Below, piece by piece: positions 16,789 to 25,800 of a stretch of DNA of 61,775 nucleotides. The stretch lies in NCBI GenBank assembly GCA_902765215.1, contig CACWZA010000009.1, positions 1-61,775 of the forward strand, in the 5' to 3' direction. Within the stretch, counting starts at the first letter, position 1. Every line of letters starts with the position of its first letter. Below the pieces are notes generated by a model. That model had not been told where the DNA came from. It searched no databases and saw only the letters and a list, made by a program, of their open reading frames with translations. This stretch comes from an uncultured bacterium. GTDB lineage: Bacteria > Cyanobacteriota > Vampirovibrionia > Gastranaerophilales > Gastranaerophilaceae. The translations under genes were made by a program, and so were the position numbers.

Positions 16789-18435
16789 ATGCTAAAAAGT
16801 ATTTCTATAACAAATTATATTTTGATAGACAATTGGGTGGTTGATTTCGACTTCGGTTTGAATGTTATAACAGGTGAAACCGGTGCGGGTAAGAGTATTT
16901 TGATTTCTGCCGTTGATGCTGTTTTGGGCGGTAAATGTTCAAAAGAAGTTATTAAAACTGGCACCGATAAAGCAGTTCTTGAGCTTACAATTTTGTCAGA
17001 AAATCAAGATGTTTTTAGCGTGCTGAAAGAAAACGAAATTGAAACAGAAAAAGAATTTGTTATAACAAGAGAAATAACTCCGACAACTTCAAAATACAGA
17101 ATAGACGGTATTTTGGTTAATCAAAATGTAATTAAGGATATCCGAAATCACCTTCTGGATGTTCATTCTCAGCATCAGTCATATACATTTTTGCAGAAAA
17201 AATATCACATAAAATTATTAGATTCTTATGCAAAATCAACTTGTGCAGATTTGCTCGAAAATTATGCGCAAAATTATAAGAAATATATTGATTTAAAATC
17301 AAAACTTGAAGCCCTTAAAACTCAGTCTGATATGACAGAAGCGCAGATTGATTTTCTAAAATTTCAGATAAAAGAAATTGAGGAACTTAACATCGAAGAT
17401 GTTAATGAAGATGAAAATTTAAATAAAGAACTTGCGGTTTTGGAAAATGCGGAAAAACTTAAAGAGTTAACGGGTTCTGCATACTGGGCATTGTCAAATG
17501 ATGACAATTCCATAATGGCTGCATTATCTCAGATTAAGATGAATTTATCAAAGGCCGTGCAGCTTGATGACAGTCTGAAAGATTATGAAGGAAGCCTTAT
17601 TGAGGCAAACGAAATTCTGAGAGATTTAAGTTCAAATCTGAGAGATTATTCCCAAAATATGGATAACGATACCGAGCGCTTAAATCAGATTCAGGAAAGA
17701 CTGTTTGAGCTTGATAAAGTTAAAAGAAAATATGGCGGAACTTTAGAAAAAGTTTTGGAAAATTTTGAGAAATTAAGTTTGGAATATTCATCAATTGAAA
17801 ATTCAACAGAAGAAATCGAAAAGACAGAACAGGCAATAGTTCAGGCGGAATATGATTTGAAAAAATCCGCAAAAATTATCTCAGAAAAACGCAAAAATTA
17901 TGCAAAAGTTTTGTCATCTTTAATCGAAGAAATTTTGGTAAAATTAGAGCTTCCGAAGTGTCGTTTTGAGATAGGAATAAATGAAGTTGAATTGTGTGAG
18001 AACGGTATAGATGATGTTGAATTTTTAATTTCAACAAATGTGTCAGAACCTTTGAAACCGCTTGAGAAAGTTGCATCCGGCGGTGAAATTTCAAGGGTTA
18101 TGCTCGCATTAAAATCGATATTTGCCCAAAACGACGATATTGACACGGTTATTTTTGATGAAATTGATACTGGAATTTCGGGAAAAACTTCGCAGGCCGT
18201 TGCAGACGAGATTGAAAGATTATCAAAATTCAGACAAATAATTATGATTACCCATCAGGCAATACTGGCATCAAGAGCGAATAAGCACTTCTATATTAAG
18301 AAAACGCAGGGTGATACAACTAAGGTTAATATTTATGCGTTATCTGATGAGGACAGACTTAACGCTCTGGCAGAGCTTGCCGGCGGCGAGATAACAGAAG
18401 AATCGCTTAATTTTGCAAAAATGCTCAGAGTATAG
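16789..18435 (+). CDS. recN: DNA repair protein RecN
   Basis: A 548-residue SMC-like ATPase of normal RecN length, which acts on double-strand breaks and helps hold DNA ends for RecA-dependent repair. The N-terminal ATPase half has MLKSISITNYILIDN and the Walker A loop GETGAGKS. A central region of about 300 residues forms the antiparallel coiled coil. The C-terminal half has the signature ASGGEISRVMLALK, Walker B TVIFDEIDTGISG and the His-switch segment MITHQAILAS. No SOS-box-like palindrome is obvious before it. Transcription probably starts ahead of the GNAT-like gene. Confidence 0.96.
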   Translation: MLKSISITNYILIDNWVVDFDFGLNVITGETGAGKSILISAVDAVLGGKCSKEVIKTGTDKAVLELTILSENQDVFSVLKENEIETEKEFVITREITPTTSKYRIDGILVNQNVIKDIRNHLLDVHSQHQSYTFLQKKYHIKLLDSYAKSTCADLLENYAQNYKKYIDLKSKLEALKTQSDMTEAQIDFLKFQIKEIEELNIEDVNEDENLNKELAVLENAEKLKELTGSAYWALSNDDNSIMAALSQIKMNLSKAVQLDDSLKDYEGSLIEANEILRDLSSNLRDYSQNMDNDTERLNQIQERLFELDKVKRKYGGTLEKVLENFEKLSLEYSSIENSTEEIEKTEQAIVQAEYDLKKSAKIISEKRKNYAKVLSSLIEEILVKLELPKCRFEIGINEVELCENGIDDVEFLISTNVSEPLKPLEKVASGGEISRVMLALKSIFAQNDDIDTVIFDEIDTGISGKTSQAVADEIERLSKFRQIIMITHQAILASRANKHFYIKKTQGDTTKVNIYALSDEDRLNALAELAGGEITEESLNFAKMLRV

Positions 18436-18481
18436 CAAAATTAAGTCTTTCCGCGTTCGTTTTTATCTTTCTTTTTCCCCC

Positions 18482-18510
18482 TTGCATGTAAAACATGTTT
18501 GTATTAATAT
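18482..18510 (+). promoter_or_regulatory. Candidate promoter of rpsB-tsf with internal palindrome
   Basis: TTGCAT (18482-18487), a 17-base spacer, then TAATAT (18505-18510). The spacer region carries the inverted repeat CATGT-AAA-ACATG at 18485-18497, positioned where a repressor could sit. The -10 match is imperfect. Confidence 0.4.
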
Positions 18511-18511
18511 G

Positions 18512-18681
18512 TACTCGACTACACTGGCTTGATAGGAAAAAACCTAGTCACGGAAGCTGATAACAATCGGCAGGTTGCGGTGAACACCGCTTATAGAAGT
18601 GATGGAGCGGGTAGTCCGTAGTAAGAGAAGAAAAGACGCGGAAATGATTTGAGAACAACTACTGTTCCGCGAGAAAAGGAG
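18512..18681 (+). ncRNA. Structured 5' leader RNA upstream of rpsB
   Basis: About 170 non-coding bases with several clean stems. GACTA 18517-18521 pairs with TAGTC 18545-18549. GCTGAT 18556-18561 pairs with ATCGGC 18566-18571. GCGGTG 18577-18582 pairs with CACCGC 18585-18590. CGCGGAA 18637-18643 pairs with TTCCGCG 18665-18671. The last stem ends just before the AAAGGAG ribosome site of rpsB. This region is clearly more G/C-rich than the surrounding intergenic DNA. It does not match any riboswitch consensus I can recall. Autoregulation by protein S2, known for rpsB leaders in other bacteria, is the most likely role (inference). Confidence 0.6.
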
Positions 18682-18688
18682 AAAAACT

Positions 18689-19471
18689 ATGGCAGTTGCG
18701 TCATTAGTAGATTTATTGGAAGCAGGCGTTCATTTCGGACACCAAACAAGACACTGGAACCCTAAAATGAGACCTTATATCTATGGTCCTCGTAACGGTA
18801 TCTATGTATTAGACTTAAGAAAAACAACAGATATGTTGGATAAGGCTTACGAAATCGTTAGAGAATATGCATCTAAAAATAAGAATGTATTATTCGTAGG
18901 TACAAAAAAACAAGCTGCAGAAGTTGTTGCTGAAGAAGCAACAAGAGCAGGCGCTTATTACATCAACAGAAGATGGCTCGGCGGTATGTTAACTAACTTT
19001 GACACAATCAGAGCTCGTGTTAACAAATTGAGAGAATTAGAAGAATTTATCGCAAGCGGTCATGTTGAAAAATTACCTAAGAAAGAACAGGCACAATTGA
19101 ACAGACAATTAGGTAAATTGTCAAAAACTTTAGGCGGTATCAAGGAAATGAGAGGTTTACCTGATATTATCTTTGTTGTTGACCAAAAGAAAGAAGCTAT
19201 CGCTATTGCTGAAGCAAACAAATTGAACATTCCTGTAGTTTGCTTGGCTGATACAGATGCTAACCCTGATAATATTGATTACCTTATCCCTGGTAATGAT
19301 GATGCTATCCGTTCAGTAAAACTTATTGCATCAAAATTAGCAGATGCTGTTCTTGAAGGCAAAGAATTAAGAGCTAACAAGGCAACAGAAGGTAAAAAAT
19401 TAGAGTCTATTAAGGCTGAAGATGCAGGCGTTACTGAAGAAGCTAAAGCTGAAGAAGCAGCTAAGGCTTAA
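18689..19471 (+). CDS. rpsB: 30S ribosomal protein S2
   Basis: A 260-residue S2. It starts [20 protein letters not shown] and continues with [21 protein letters not shown], the [10 protein letters not shown] segment, [10 protein letters not shown] and [19 protein letters not shown], all standard. The last 35 residues are an Ala/Glu/Lys tail. It sits on the head-body junction of the small subunit. It is followed after 21 bases by tsf, the common rpsB-tsf pair, with AGAAGGAGAAAA between them. It has a long structured leader. Codon choice (AAC, ATC, GGT) is that of a highly expressed gene. Confidence 0.97.
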   Translation: MAVASLVDLLEAGVHFGHQTRHWNPKMRPYIYGPRNGIYVLDLRKTTDMLDKAYEIVREYASKNKNVLFVGTKKQAAEVVAEEATRAGAYYINRRWLGGMLTNFDTIRARVNKLRELEEFIASGHVEKLPKKEQAQLNRQLGKLSKTLGGIKEMRGLPDIIFVVDQKKEAIAIAEANKLNIPVVCLADTDANPDNIDYLIPGNDDAIRSVKLIASKLADAVLEGKELRANKATEGKKLESIKAEDAGVTEEAKAEEAAKA

Positions 19472-19492
19472 TTAAGAAGGAGAAAATAAAAA

Positions 19493-20356
19493 ATGAATAT
19501 TACAGCTACAATGGTAAAAGAACTTCGTGATAAAACCGGTGCAGGCATGATGGATGCTAAAAAAGCATTGGTAGAAGTTGACGGTGATATGGATAAAGCA
19601 ATGGAAGTACTTCGCCAAAAAGGTATCGCTTCTGCTGAAAAGAAAATGGGCAGAATCGCTGCTGAAGGCAGAGTCGGTTCTTATGTTGATTCAACCGTAG
19701 GTGCTATGATTGAAGTTAATTGCGAAACAGATTTCGTTGCTAAAAACGCTGAATTTATCGAATTAACAGACGGTCTTGCAGAATTAGTTGCTAAAACTAA
19801 CCCTGCTGACGTTGCTGCATTGGAAGCAACTACTTGCCCTAAATGTGGTAAAGTTATTGCTGATGTATTAAAAGAAAAAATCGCTTCAATCGGCGAAAAA
19901 ATGACAATCAGAAGATTTGTTCGTTACGAAGGTAACATCGCAACTTATATTCACAATGGTAAAATCGGTGTTCTTTTGGAAACTTCTGCTGCTGATGCAG
20001 AATTAGCAAAAGACATTTGTTTACACATTGCATCTTCTGCTCCTGAATTCGTTTCAAGAAACGAAATTCCTGCTTCAGTTATTGAAGAAGAAAGAAGAAT
20101 CGAAATGGGTAAAGAAGATTTGCAAAAGAAACCTGAACAAATCAGAGAAAAGATTGTTGAAGGCCGTGTAAATAAATTGATGGCTGAAAGATGTCTTTTA
20201 GAACAACCGTTCGTTAAGAACCCGGATTTGACAATTGAACAATTAATATCAGGCAAACTTGATATTAAGAGATTCACAAGATTCGTTCTTGGCGAAGGTC
20301 TTGAAAAGAGATCTGAAAACTTCGCTGAAGAAGTTATGGGTCAAATCAAAGGATAG
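19493..20356 (+). CDS. tsf: Elongation factor Ts
   Basis: A 287-residue EF-Ts, which exchanges GDP for GTP on EF-Tu. The N-terminal UBA-like domain (MVKELRDKTGAGMMDAKKAL) is followed by the TDFVAKN loop in VNCETDFVAKN, which contacts EF-Tu. The two core subdomains and a C-terminal FVLGEGLEKR stretch complete it. An unusual detail is a CPKCGK pair (about residues 119-124), a single zinc-knuckle half in the core. There is only one CxxC, so metal binding would need a second molecule or other ligands. A terminator at 20389 closes the rpsB-tsf operon. Confidence 0.97.
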   Translation: MNITATMVKELRDKTGAGMMDAKKALVEVDGDMDKAMEVLRQKGIASAEKKMGRIAAEGRVGSYVDSTVGAMIEVNCETDFVAKNAEFIELTDGLAELVAKTNPADVAALEATTCPKCGKVIADVLKEKIASIGEKMTIRRFVRYEGNIATYIHNGKIGVLLETSAADAELAKDICLHIASSAPEFVSRNEIPASVIEEERRIEMGKEDLQKKPEQIREKIVEGRVNKLMAERCLLEQPFVKNPDLTIEQLISGKLDIKRFTRFVLGEGLEKRSENFAEEVMGQIKG

Positions 20357-20388
20357 TATTTTTTATTCTAAAGTTAGTATAAAAAAGT

Positions 20389-20425
20389 CGGACAGATCTG
20401 ATTTTATCAGGTCTGTCTTTTTTAT
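20389..20425 (+). terminator. rho-independent terminator of rpsB-tsf
   Basis: GACAGATCTGAT pairs with ATCAGGTCTGTC (one G-T) across a TTT loop, followed by a T-run. Confidence 0.9.
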
Positions 20426-20446
20426 CTCTTTATAATATTAATTATA

Positions 20447-20475
20447 AAAGCCGGATAGGTTGTATCCGGCTGATT
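20447..20475 (-). terminator. Terminator for the minus-strand gene at 20536
   Basis: AGCCGGATA and TATCCGGCT form a perfect nine-pair stem with a five-base loop. On the minus strand it is followed by TTTTATAATT, so it most likely ends the 20536-21057 transcript. Confidence 0.7.
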
Positions 20476-20535
20476 TGTTGATTGAGATTTGCGATTTAGT
20501 ATTTAAATTTATAGAGTTTATTGTTTAGTTCTTTT

Positions 20536-21057
20536 TTATGCACATACTACAAAAGGTTTTCTGCGGTTTGTAGACATTTCGTTTGCCAATGCTTCGAACA
20601 TATCCAGTTTTTTCGCATTGTTTCTGAAGATGTCAATGTATTTACTTTTGTTAGTTTTGTGTGCCGTATCATTTACTCGTTTGTCGATAGCCTTAATATA
20701 ACTGTTCCATGCATCTGCTATTGCAGTTTGTCCTTTTGTTATATCAATGTCAGGCCCGCCGTGAGAGGTAGTCATATTGATAGGTTTTATAACCGCTTTC
20801 GGATCAGAAACGTGTTTTCTGACATTTGAAATGAAGTCTGCAACTTTTTCTTTGTGCAGCATTGCAATTCCTAATCCTGCAAGAACGCTGATAGCACCAA
20901 TCGCAACAGCCTTGCTGTACATTGCTTCAGGATCTTTTGCGGTTGGTTTCACAGGCAAGACAGGTTTTACAGGTGCAACAGGTTGTGTTGCCGCCCTGAA
21001 CTGTGTCTTTCTTGACGTTGAAACTATTATATTCGGATTAGTGAATTCAACTTTCAT
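20536..21057 (-). CDS. Hypothetical single-pass membrane protein
   Basis: A 173-residue protein not recognised. It has a polar N-terminus with a Pro-rich repeat (PVAPVKPVLPVKP, residues 26-38), then one hydrophobic helix at about 50-67 (AVAIGAISVLAGLGIAML), then a basic/polar C-terminal domain of about 105 residues. A short Pro-rich linker before a membrane helix suggests an anchored protein with a cytoplasmic or periplasmic helical domain. No enzyme motif is seen. It stands alone, converging with tsf. Confidence 0.65.
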   Translation of the reverse strand: MKVEFTNPNIIVSTSRKTQFRAATQPVAPVKPVLPVKPTAKDPEAMYSKAVAIGAISVLAGLGIAMLHKEKVADFISNVRKHVSDPKAVIKPINMTTSHGGPDIDITKGQTAIADAWNSYIKAIDKRVNDTAHKTNKSKYIDIFRNNAKKLDMFEALANEMSTNRRKPFVVCA

Positions 21058-21239
21058 TAGTAATATTAAAACCTTCTCTAGTTTTCCTACGAGTAGTTAA
21101 ATGCATGTAAATCAATTTTTTTGCTACTGTTATTTTTATAATTTACATTTGTTAATATTTATATGGATTGCTAGCAAATAAATTTTTGAGTGTAGTTATA
21201 TTCTTTGTAGTGTTTATTATATTGGAGAAATCCTATCTT

Positions 21240-21692
21240 ATGTGTCACCTTATTTCCTCAGAATACAAATCTTTTCAAACCCCTCGCACACTCTGTATTG
21301 CAGGGAATCAATATCACGACATAGCATCATCTTCTTTTAAAGATTTTGTTGATGCTGACGAAAAACGCAAGCAGGTTTATTATTTGCGTGCAAAAGATTC
21401 GGAGCATGCAGTTTTTGTTGAAAATAACAGGGTTGCAAGATCTGAAGAATTATTTGATTACCCTCGTACAATGAAGTTTGGCGAAAAGGTTTATCCTGAT
21501 ATTACGGCTAAGATAAAACTGGCTGATAAGAACTACGACACATATATATCTGAATCGTTGTACGGTGATTTCAGAGAGCTTCGTGTCCGTCATAAAACCG
21601 GCTCTGTACTTGATGTTACCGACCTTCGCGCAAGAGTATTACAAAGAAAAATCGGGGGCGCTATAAAAAAACTTGCCCAGATTTTACATTAG
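21240..21692 (+). CDS. Hypothetical protein, about 150 residues
   Basis: Not recognised. The open frame begins at a TTG at 21168 with no ribosome site. I place the start at ATG 21240 because TTGGAGAAA lies upstream. The longer form would add a hydrophobic segment (FLSVVIFFVVFIILE) that could be a membrane anchor, so the start is uncertain. The body is basic, with several DxKR/KxGEKVYP segments and a C-terminal amphipathic helix (LQRKIGGAIKKLAQILH). The last 100 residues look like a small beta-rich domain followed by helix. No cysteine or catalytic motif stands out. Confidence 0.55.
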   Translation: MCHLISSEYKSFQTPRTLCIAGNQYHDIASSSFKDFVDADEKRKQVYYLRAKDSEHAVFVENNRVARSEELFDYPRTMKFGEKVYPDITAKIKLADKNYDTYISESLYGDFRELRVRHKTGSVLDVTDLRARVLQRKIGGAIKKLAQILH

Positions 21693-21751
21693 TGTATAAT
21701 GTAATTGTACGTTTATTTAACATGCTTTATTCGTAATATTTTGTAAATTTC

Positions 21752-21781
21752 TTGATATTTTAAAAATTATATGTATATAAT
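21752..21781 (+). promoter_or_regulatory. Promoter of ompH/skp
   Basis: TTGATA (21752-21757), an 18-base spacer, TATAAT (21776-21781), 58 bases before the ompH start. The -10 is a perfect consensus. Confidence 0.65.
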
Positions 21782-21838
21782 AGTTGTTAAGTAGATTAAG
21801 TATTACATAGTGAGAGTATGTGGAAAGGATATTGATTT

Positions 21839-22303
21839 ATGAAAAAACAAGTTAAGGTATTATCTATTGCTGCATTAGCATTGGGTTTAGGATTCGGTAT
21901 TAGTAATATTGCTACAACAGCTGCTCCTGCAAGTTCAATTGCAGTAGTTGACGTTGCTCAAGTAATTAACAACAACGCACAAGTTAAGGCTTTGAAAGCT
22001 CAACAAGAAAAGAAATCAGAAGCTTTAAAAACTTGGGTTGAAGCTGCAAGAGCTGATGTAGAAAAGCAAAAAACTGATGCTGCAAAAGAATCTTTGACTC
22101 AAAAGTACAACAAAGAATTACAAAAGAAAGTTGAAGATCAAAGAAAAGATTTATATGAAGAATCTACTAAGATCGATGCTAAAATCAGTGCTGCAATCAC
22201 TAAGACTGCACAAGCAGAAGGATATTCTATCGTTCTCGTTAAGGGTGCTGTTCTTTATGGTGGTGCTGATATTACTGAAGCTATCAAAAAAGCTACTAAG
22301 TAA
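21839..22303 (+). CDS. skp: OmpH/Skp-family periplasmic chaperone
   Basis: A 154-residue protein with a Sec signal peptide (MKKQVKVLSIAALALGLGFG, cleavage probably after TTAAPA or nearby). A short strand SIAVVDVAQVINNN follows, then a long charged coiled coil (about 50-125) and the closing AEGYSIVLVKGAVLYGGADIT segment. This is the standard OmpH/Skp layout, in which trimers hold unfolded outer-membrane proteins in the periplasm and deliver them to BAM. Length is normal. AAAGGA precedes the ATG, with its own promoter and terminator. It is the nearest gene upstream of the giant autotransporter, which fits a shared role in outer-membrane delivery, although transcription is separate. Confidence 0.92.
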   Translation: MKKQVKVLSIAALALGLGFGISNIATTAAPASSIAVVDVAQVINNNAQVKALKAQQEKKSEALKTWVEAARADVEKQKTDAAKESLTQKYNKELQKKVEDQRKDLYEESTKIDAKISAAITKTAQAEGYSIVLVKGAVLYGGADITEAIKKATK

Positions 22304-22320
22304 TTCAACAAAATTGAACA

Positions 22321-22361
22321 AAAAAAGAGGGATACGACTTACGGGTCATGTCCCTTTTTTT
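22321..22361 (+). terminator. rho-independent terminator of ompH
   Basis: GGGATACGAC pairs with GTCATGTCCC (one mismatch) and is followed by a seven-base T-run, 20 bases past the ompH stop. Confidence 0.88.
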
Positions 22362-22652
22362 ATTCTAAAGTTTCGCATAAAAAAGCGTAAGTCAGCTACT
22401 CCTCAAGTCCAGATAACATAATGTTTTGCAATCTTCAATTAACACTCAGACGTAACTAACTTACTCTTTTATATTAATCTGTTTTTCAGAACTTGTTATC
22501 ACTCTTAAGAATTATTTTTTGTGGAGTACTTCTAATAATTAAGTATTACTTTCCTCATATCTTTTGGATTTGCCCAGAATCACAGAATTTGGGCTGTATG
22601 TTAATTTTTGTAAATATTTTTGGAGAATTGAAAAAATTAATAAAAAAACTTT

Positions 22653-22717
22653 ATGAAATTCATGTCCAGTTTTTATAATATATTTGGACTATTTTTCGCT
22701 CAGACATGGAATTTCAT
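22653..22717. promoter_or_regulatory. Inverted repeat upstream of the giant gene's promoter
   Basis: ATGAAATTCATGTC (22653-22666) is the reverse complement of GACATGGAATTTCAT (22703-22717) apart from one extra G. The right arm ends 15 bases before the -35 element. It could be an operator, a transcription roadblock or an intrinsic hairpin. Confidence 0.5.
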
Positions 22718-22731
22718 GGGTTGAAAAAATA

Positions 22732-22760
22732 TTGACAATACAATATAATATTATTATAGA
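22732..22760 (+). promoter_or_regulatory. Promoter of the giant autotransporter gene
   Basis: A perfect TTGACA (22732-22737), a 17-base spacer and TATAGA (22755-22760). It predicts an mRNA start near 22767 and a leader of about 120 bases. Confidence 0.65.
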
Positions 22761-22889
22761 GTATTATACAGAGTTTTAGAGGACTGAAATTTAATTTAAG
22801 AATTATGTTTATTGGGTACGTTTGATGCGGGACGCTGCGTCTTATGCGTATTCGTAAGGTTTTATTACTTATTTAGACCGCGGAATAGT

Positions 22890-25800
22890 ATGAAGAAAAA
22901 AACAGTAAAAACCTTAATATTTTCAACGATTGTAGCACTTTTTTATTTTTGCATGAGCTTATGTGCTACGGCTTATGCTGCGACAGAGTTGCATGACTCT
23001 TCTGCAGGTGCTGACGATCTTTATGTGTTGACAGATGATCCGGTCTCTGTCATGTATTATTTCACTCCTCTTTATGGTCAGATTTATTATGGATATAGCT
23101 CTCTAGACAATGTAATACATTACGCAGGTTCTTCTGCGTCTGATGGGGATTTTGTGTACAATACTCAAGTGTGGGTACCGATTGAAGATCCGACAAGTCC
23201 AGATTATCCCGGATATTATGTCAATGCGACTTATTTCTACAATCTGCGGTATCCTATGAAGGAATATCTCGAGTCGGCGACTCCGGGTGGTTCGTATACC
23301 GAAATGGCTCCAAATTCCATTTACCTCTCTGATGGGGTAATTAATGTCGGTAGTATGAATTACTCAGTTTATGCTGATACCAGACATGAAAGAGCGACGA
23401 TTCACGGTAACGGACAACAATTGCTGTCAATGATGAATGGCGGTGTTGTGGAATTTAACCACGTCAATATTATTAATAGTGAGGCATCGTCCGGCAATGC
23501 AGCAATATATGTTGGCAATGGTTCGTTAACGTTGGAAAGTGTGGTACTCTCAAATAACACAGGGAGAGATGCATACGGTGCTATTGCAAACGCAGGGACT
23601 CTGACAATTAAGAATTCCGAATTTAAGAACAATGAGGCTTTAGGTAACCCGAATAATGCAAAAGGTGGTGCTATTTCTAACTTATCTTCATCAAAGTTGA
23701 TAATAGAAAATACTACCTTTGAAGGGAATGAATCCCGTGGTATTGCAGGTGCTATATATAACGTAGGCGGTGAAATTGCGATGGATTCGGTCACGTTCAC
23801 CGGTAATACTTCTGCTAAGACTACACCTGACATAACAGGAACGGGTAGTGGTGCTATATATAACACTAAAACTTTGACATTAACAGGGACAAACTCTTTT
23901 GCCACCGCTTCCGATACTATATTTAGTGACGGTGCTGATGCACGTATTAATATAGAAAGTGGTACGACAACATTAAATGCACTTTTGGCAGGTACCGGTA
24001 AAACAACAATATATGATAATGCTACCTTGATTTTGGGTGCAACAGGTGCTATTGATCAGGCACAAAAAATTGAGATTGCGGCTCCGTCTGTTGGCGGCAC
24101 TTCAGGTGGTATATTACAGGTTACTACAGGTAATTTTGTATTGGATGGTGCTGATAGATGGTATGGTACAATTGATTTGGGAGCTGGGACATCTTTAGAG
24201 TCTCAGGATAATATTACTGTTGCAATCTTAACAGGTTCAGGTACTTTAAAGAATACTGTGAGCAGTTTGACAGGAATTAAGTACACAATTGATTCATCGT
24301 CTTCTGTTTCATCTTTTGGCGGCAGCTATATTCAGTCTGACAGTAAGGCTGCATTAGATGTCGGGCCGGGGGTAACTCTTTTTGCAGGTAAAAAAGATAT
24401 TCAGGCAGGTTCAATCACTGTCGATATGCAGAGTGAAAATATTTCAAATACTGTTCCAAGAAAAGTAAGTGATATAGATCTTGGAAGTGATACAACTTTT
24501 AATTTGTACACGGGCGGCGGTACAATACAGAACAATATATTTACCTTTAAAGGTTCCGGTGCGACCGTCAATTTTGGTAAATCCGGCGGTAGTGCTGAAA
24601 CTCCTGAATATATTTTGGGAGATACAAATTTTGGCGGAACCGCTATGGCTAATACAGTTAAGTTAAGTGAGTCTGTTGTTAAATTATCGGGAACCAATTA
24701 TGTAACCAATAATTATATATTTAATAACTCTACTATGAATCTTATTGATGATGCATATAATTCATATACATTTGCAAATTTATCAACAGAAAATGACGGG
24801 TTGAATTTAAAAATAGATTTACAATTTGCTGATGAGCAGGCAAATGTTAATAATGATGCTTTAACTATCAACAATGGTACTCCGATAAAAATATATCTGG
24901 AAGAAGTAAAATGTACCGGTGATACAACAAGTCAGGATGATATAAACTTTGTTATTCTTAAAGGTGATGCAGTTAAGTCAGGTGTCGAGTTTGTTGTTAA
25001 TCCTGCTATATTAAATGAGCCTCACAACTCGGTTATCTCAAATATTGTTTATACAGATCAGGTTGTAGCAACAAGAAAATTTGACGTATTTAATAATAAG
25101 GCAGCAGGTGAAGCAGGTCTTGTACTTAAAATCAGCAGTTCGGATGATATTTTACATGCTATAAATACGGCGGATTTTGGCCCGCTTCCTAAACAGTTCC
25201 TTTACAGAGGTGATTCTTCTAATAAGTACACTTTGACTGCTGATTCAGGTCTTTCTGCATCAGGTACATTGTATATAAATTATGACGGTACTACAGTAAA
25301 ACATCCTGCAGGTTTTACCATTGATGCTGATGACGGTAATGTTCGCCACTCTTTATTTGGTATGGATCAGGATGATTCAACTATCGAAGTCCATAATGTT
25401 ACTTTCATTAATGCATTTCCAAATGATTATTTCGGTCCATACGGACAGGAGGGTTCTGTATTTGAAGTTAATAACGGTACATTAAAACTGTATGATGTAA
25501 CTTTCAGAGCTAACGGTAACTACGCAGTTGCTGCGATGGGTAGTGCAAGCAGTACCTATATGTATAACGTAACATTTGATGCGGCTTCTTCAAATCAAAG
25601 AAACGCATTAAGAGTTTCCGCTCCTGTTACGGTTGAGGGGGCATCAACATTTGCATCAGATATTGAGGCTGATGCAGGTGCTGAACTTGTGTTCTCCGGT
25701 TCTGCCAATTCATCTATCCAAAGTACTTCTAATGTTATTGTTCACAGCGGTGCTAATGTAACGTTTAATAACCCTTCCCTTAAAATTACCGCTAAAGTTT

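Larger units (their letters stand above)
22362..22889 (+). other. Long non-coding region ahead of the giant gene
   Basis: Over 500 bases with no convincing gene. It holds a large inverted repeat at 22653-22717, a near-consensus promoter at 22732-22760 and an untranslated leader of about 120 bases before ATG 22890. A shorter hairpin GCCCA/TGGGC occurs near 22574-22595. The rest is AT-rich without visible structure. Confidence 0.7.

Noticed and set aside
18512-18681. tRNA, tmRNA, SRP RNA or RNase P RNA upstream of rpsB
   Set aside because: No cloverleaf or acceptor stem, and none of the conserved cores of tmRNA, SRP or RNase P was found. Its position and last stem fit a leader RNA.
22362-22678. 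A short plus-strand protein gene (frame at 22493-22678)
   Set aside because: No ribosome site, no domain and poor codon style. It lies in the AT-rich upstream region of the giant gene.
23402-23905. A 167-residue minus-strand frame inside the giant gene, with many similar ones along it (for example 34406-34813, 47945-48484)
   Set aside because: These are reverse-strand shadows of repetitive beta-helix codons. They have Pro/Ser/Val-rich, low-complexity content, no ribosome sites and no recognisable domains.
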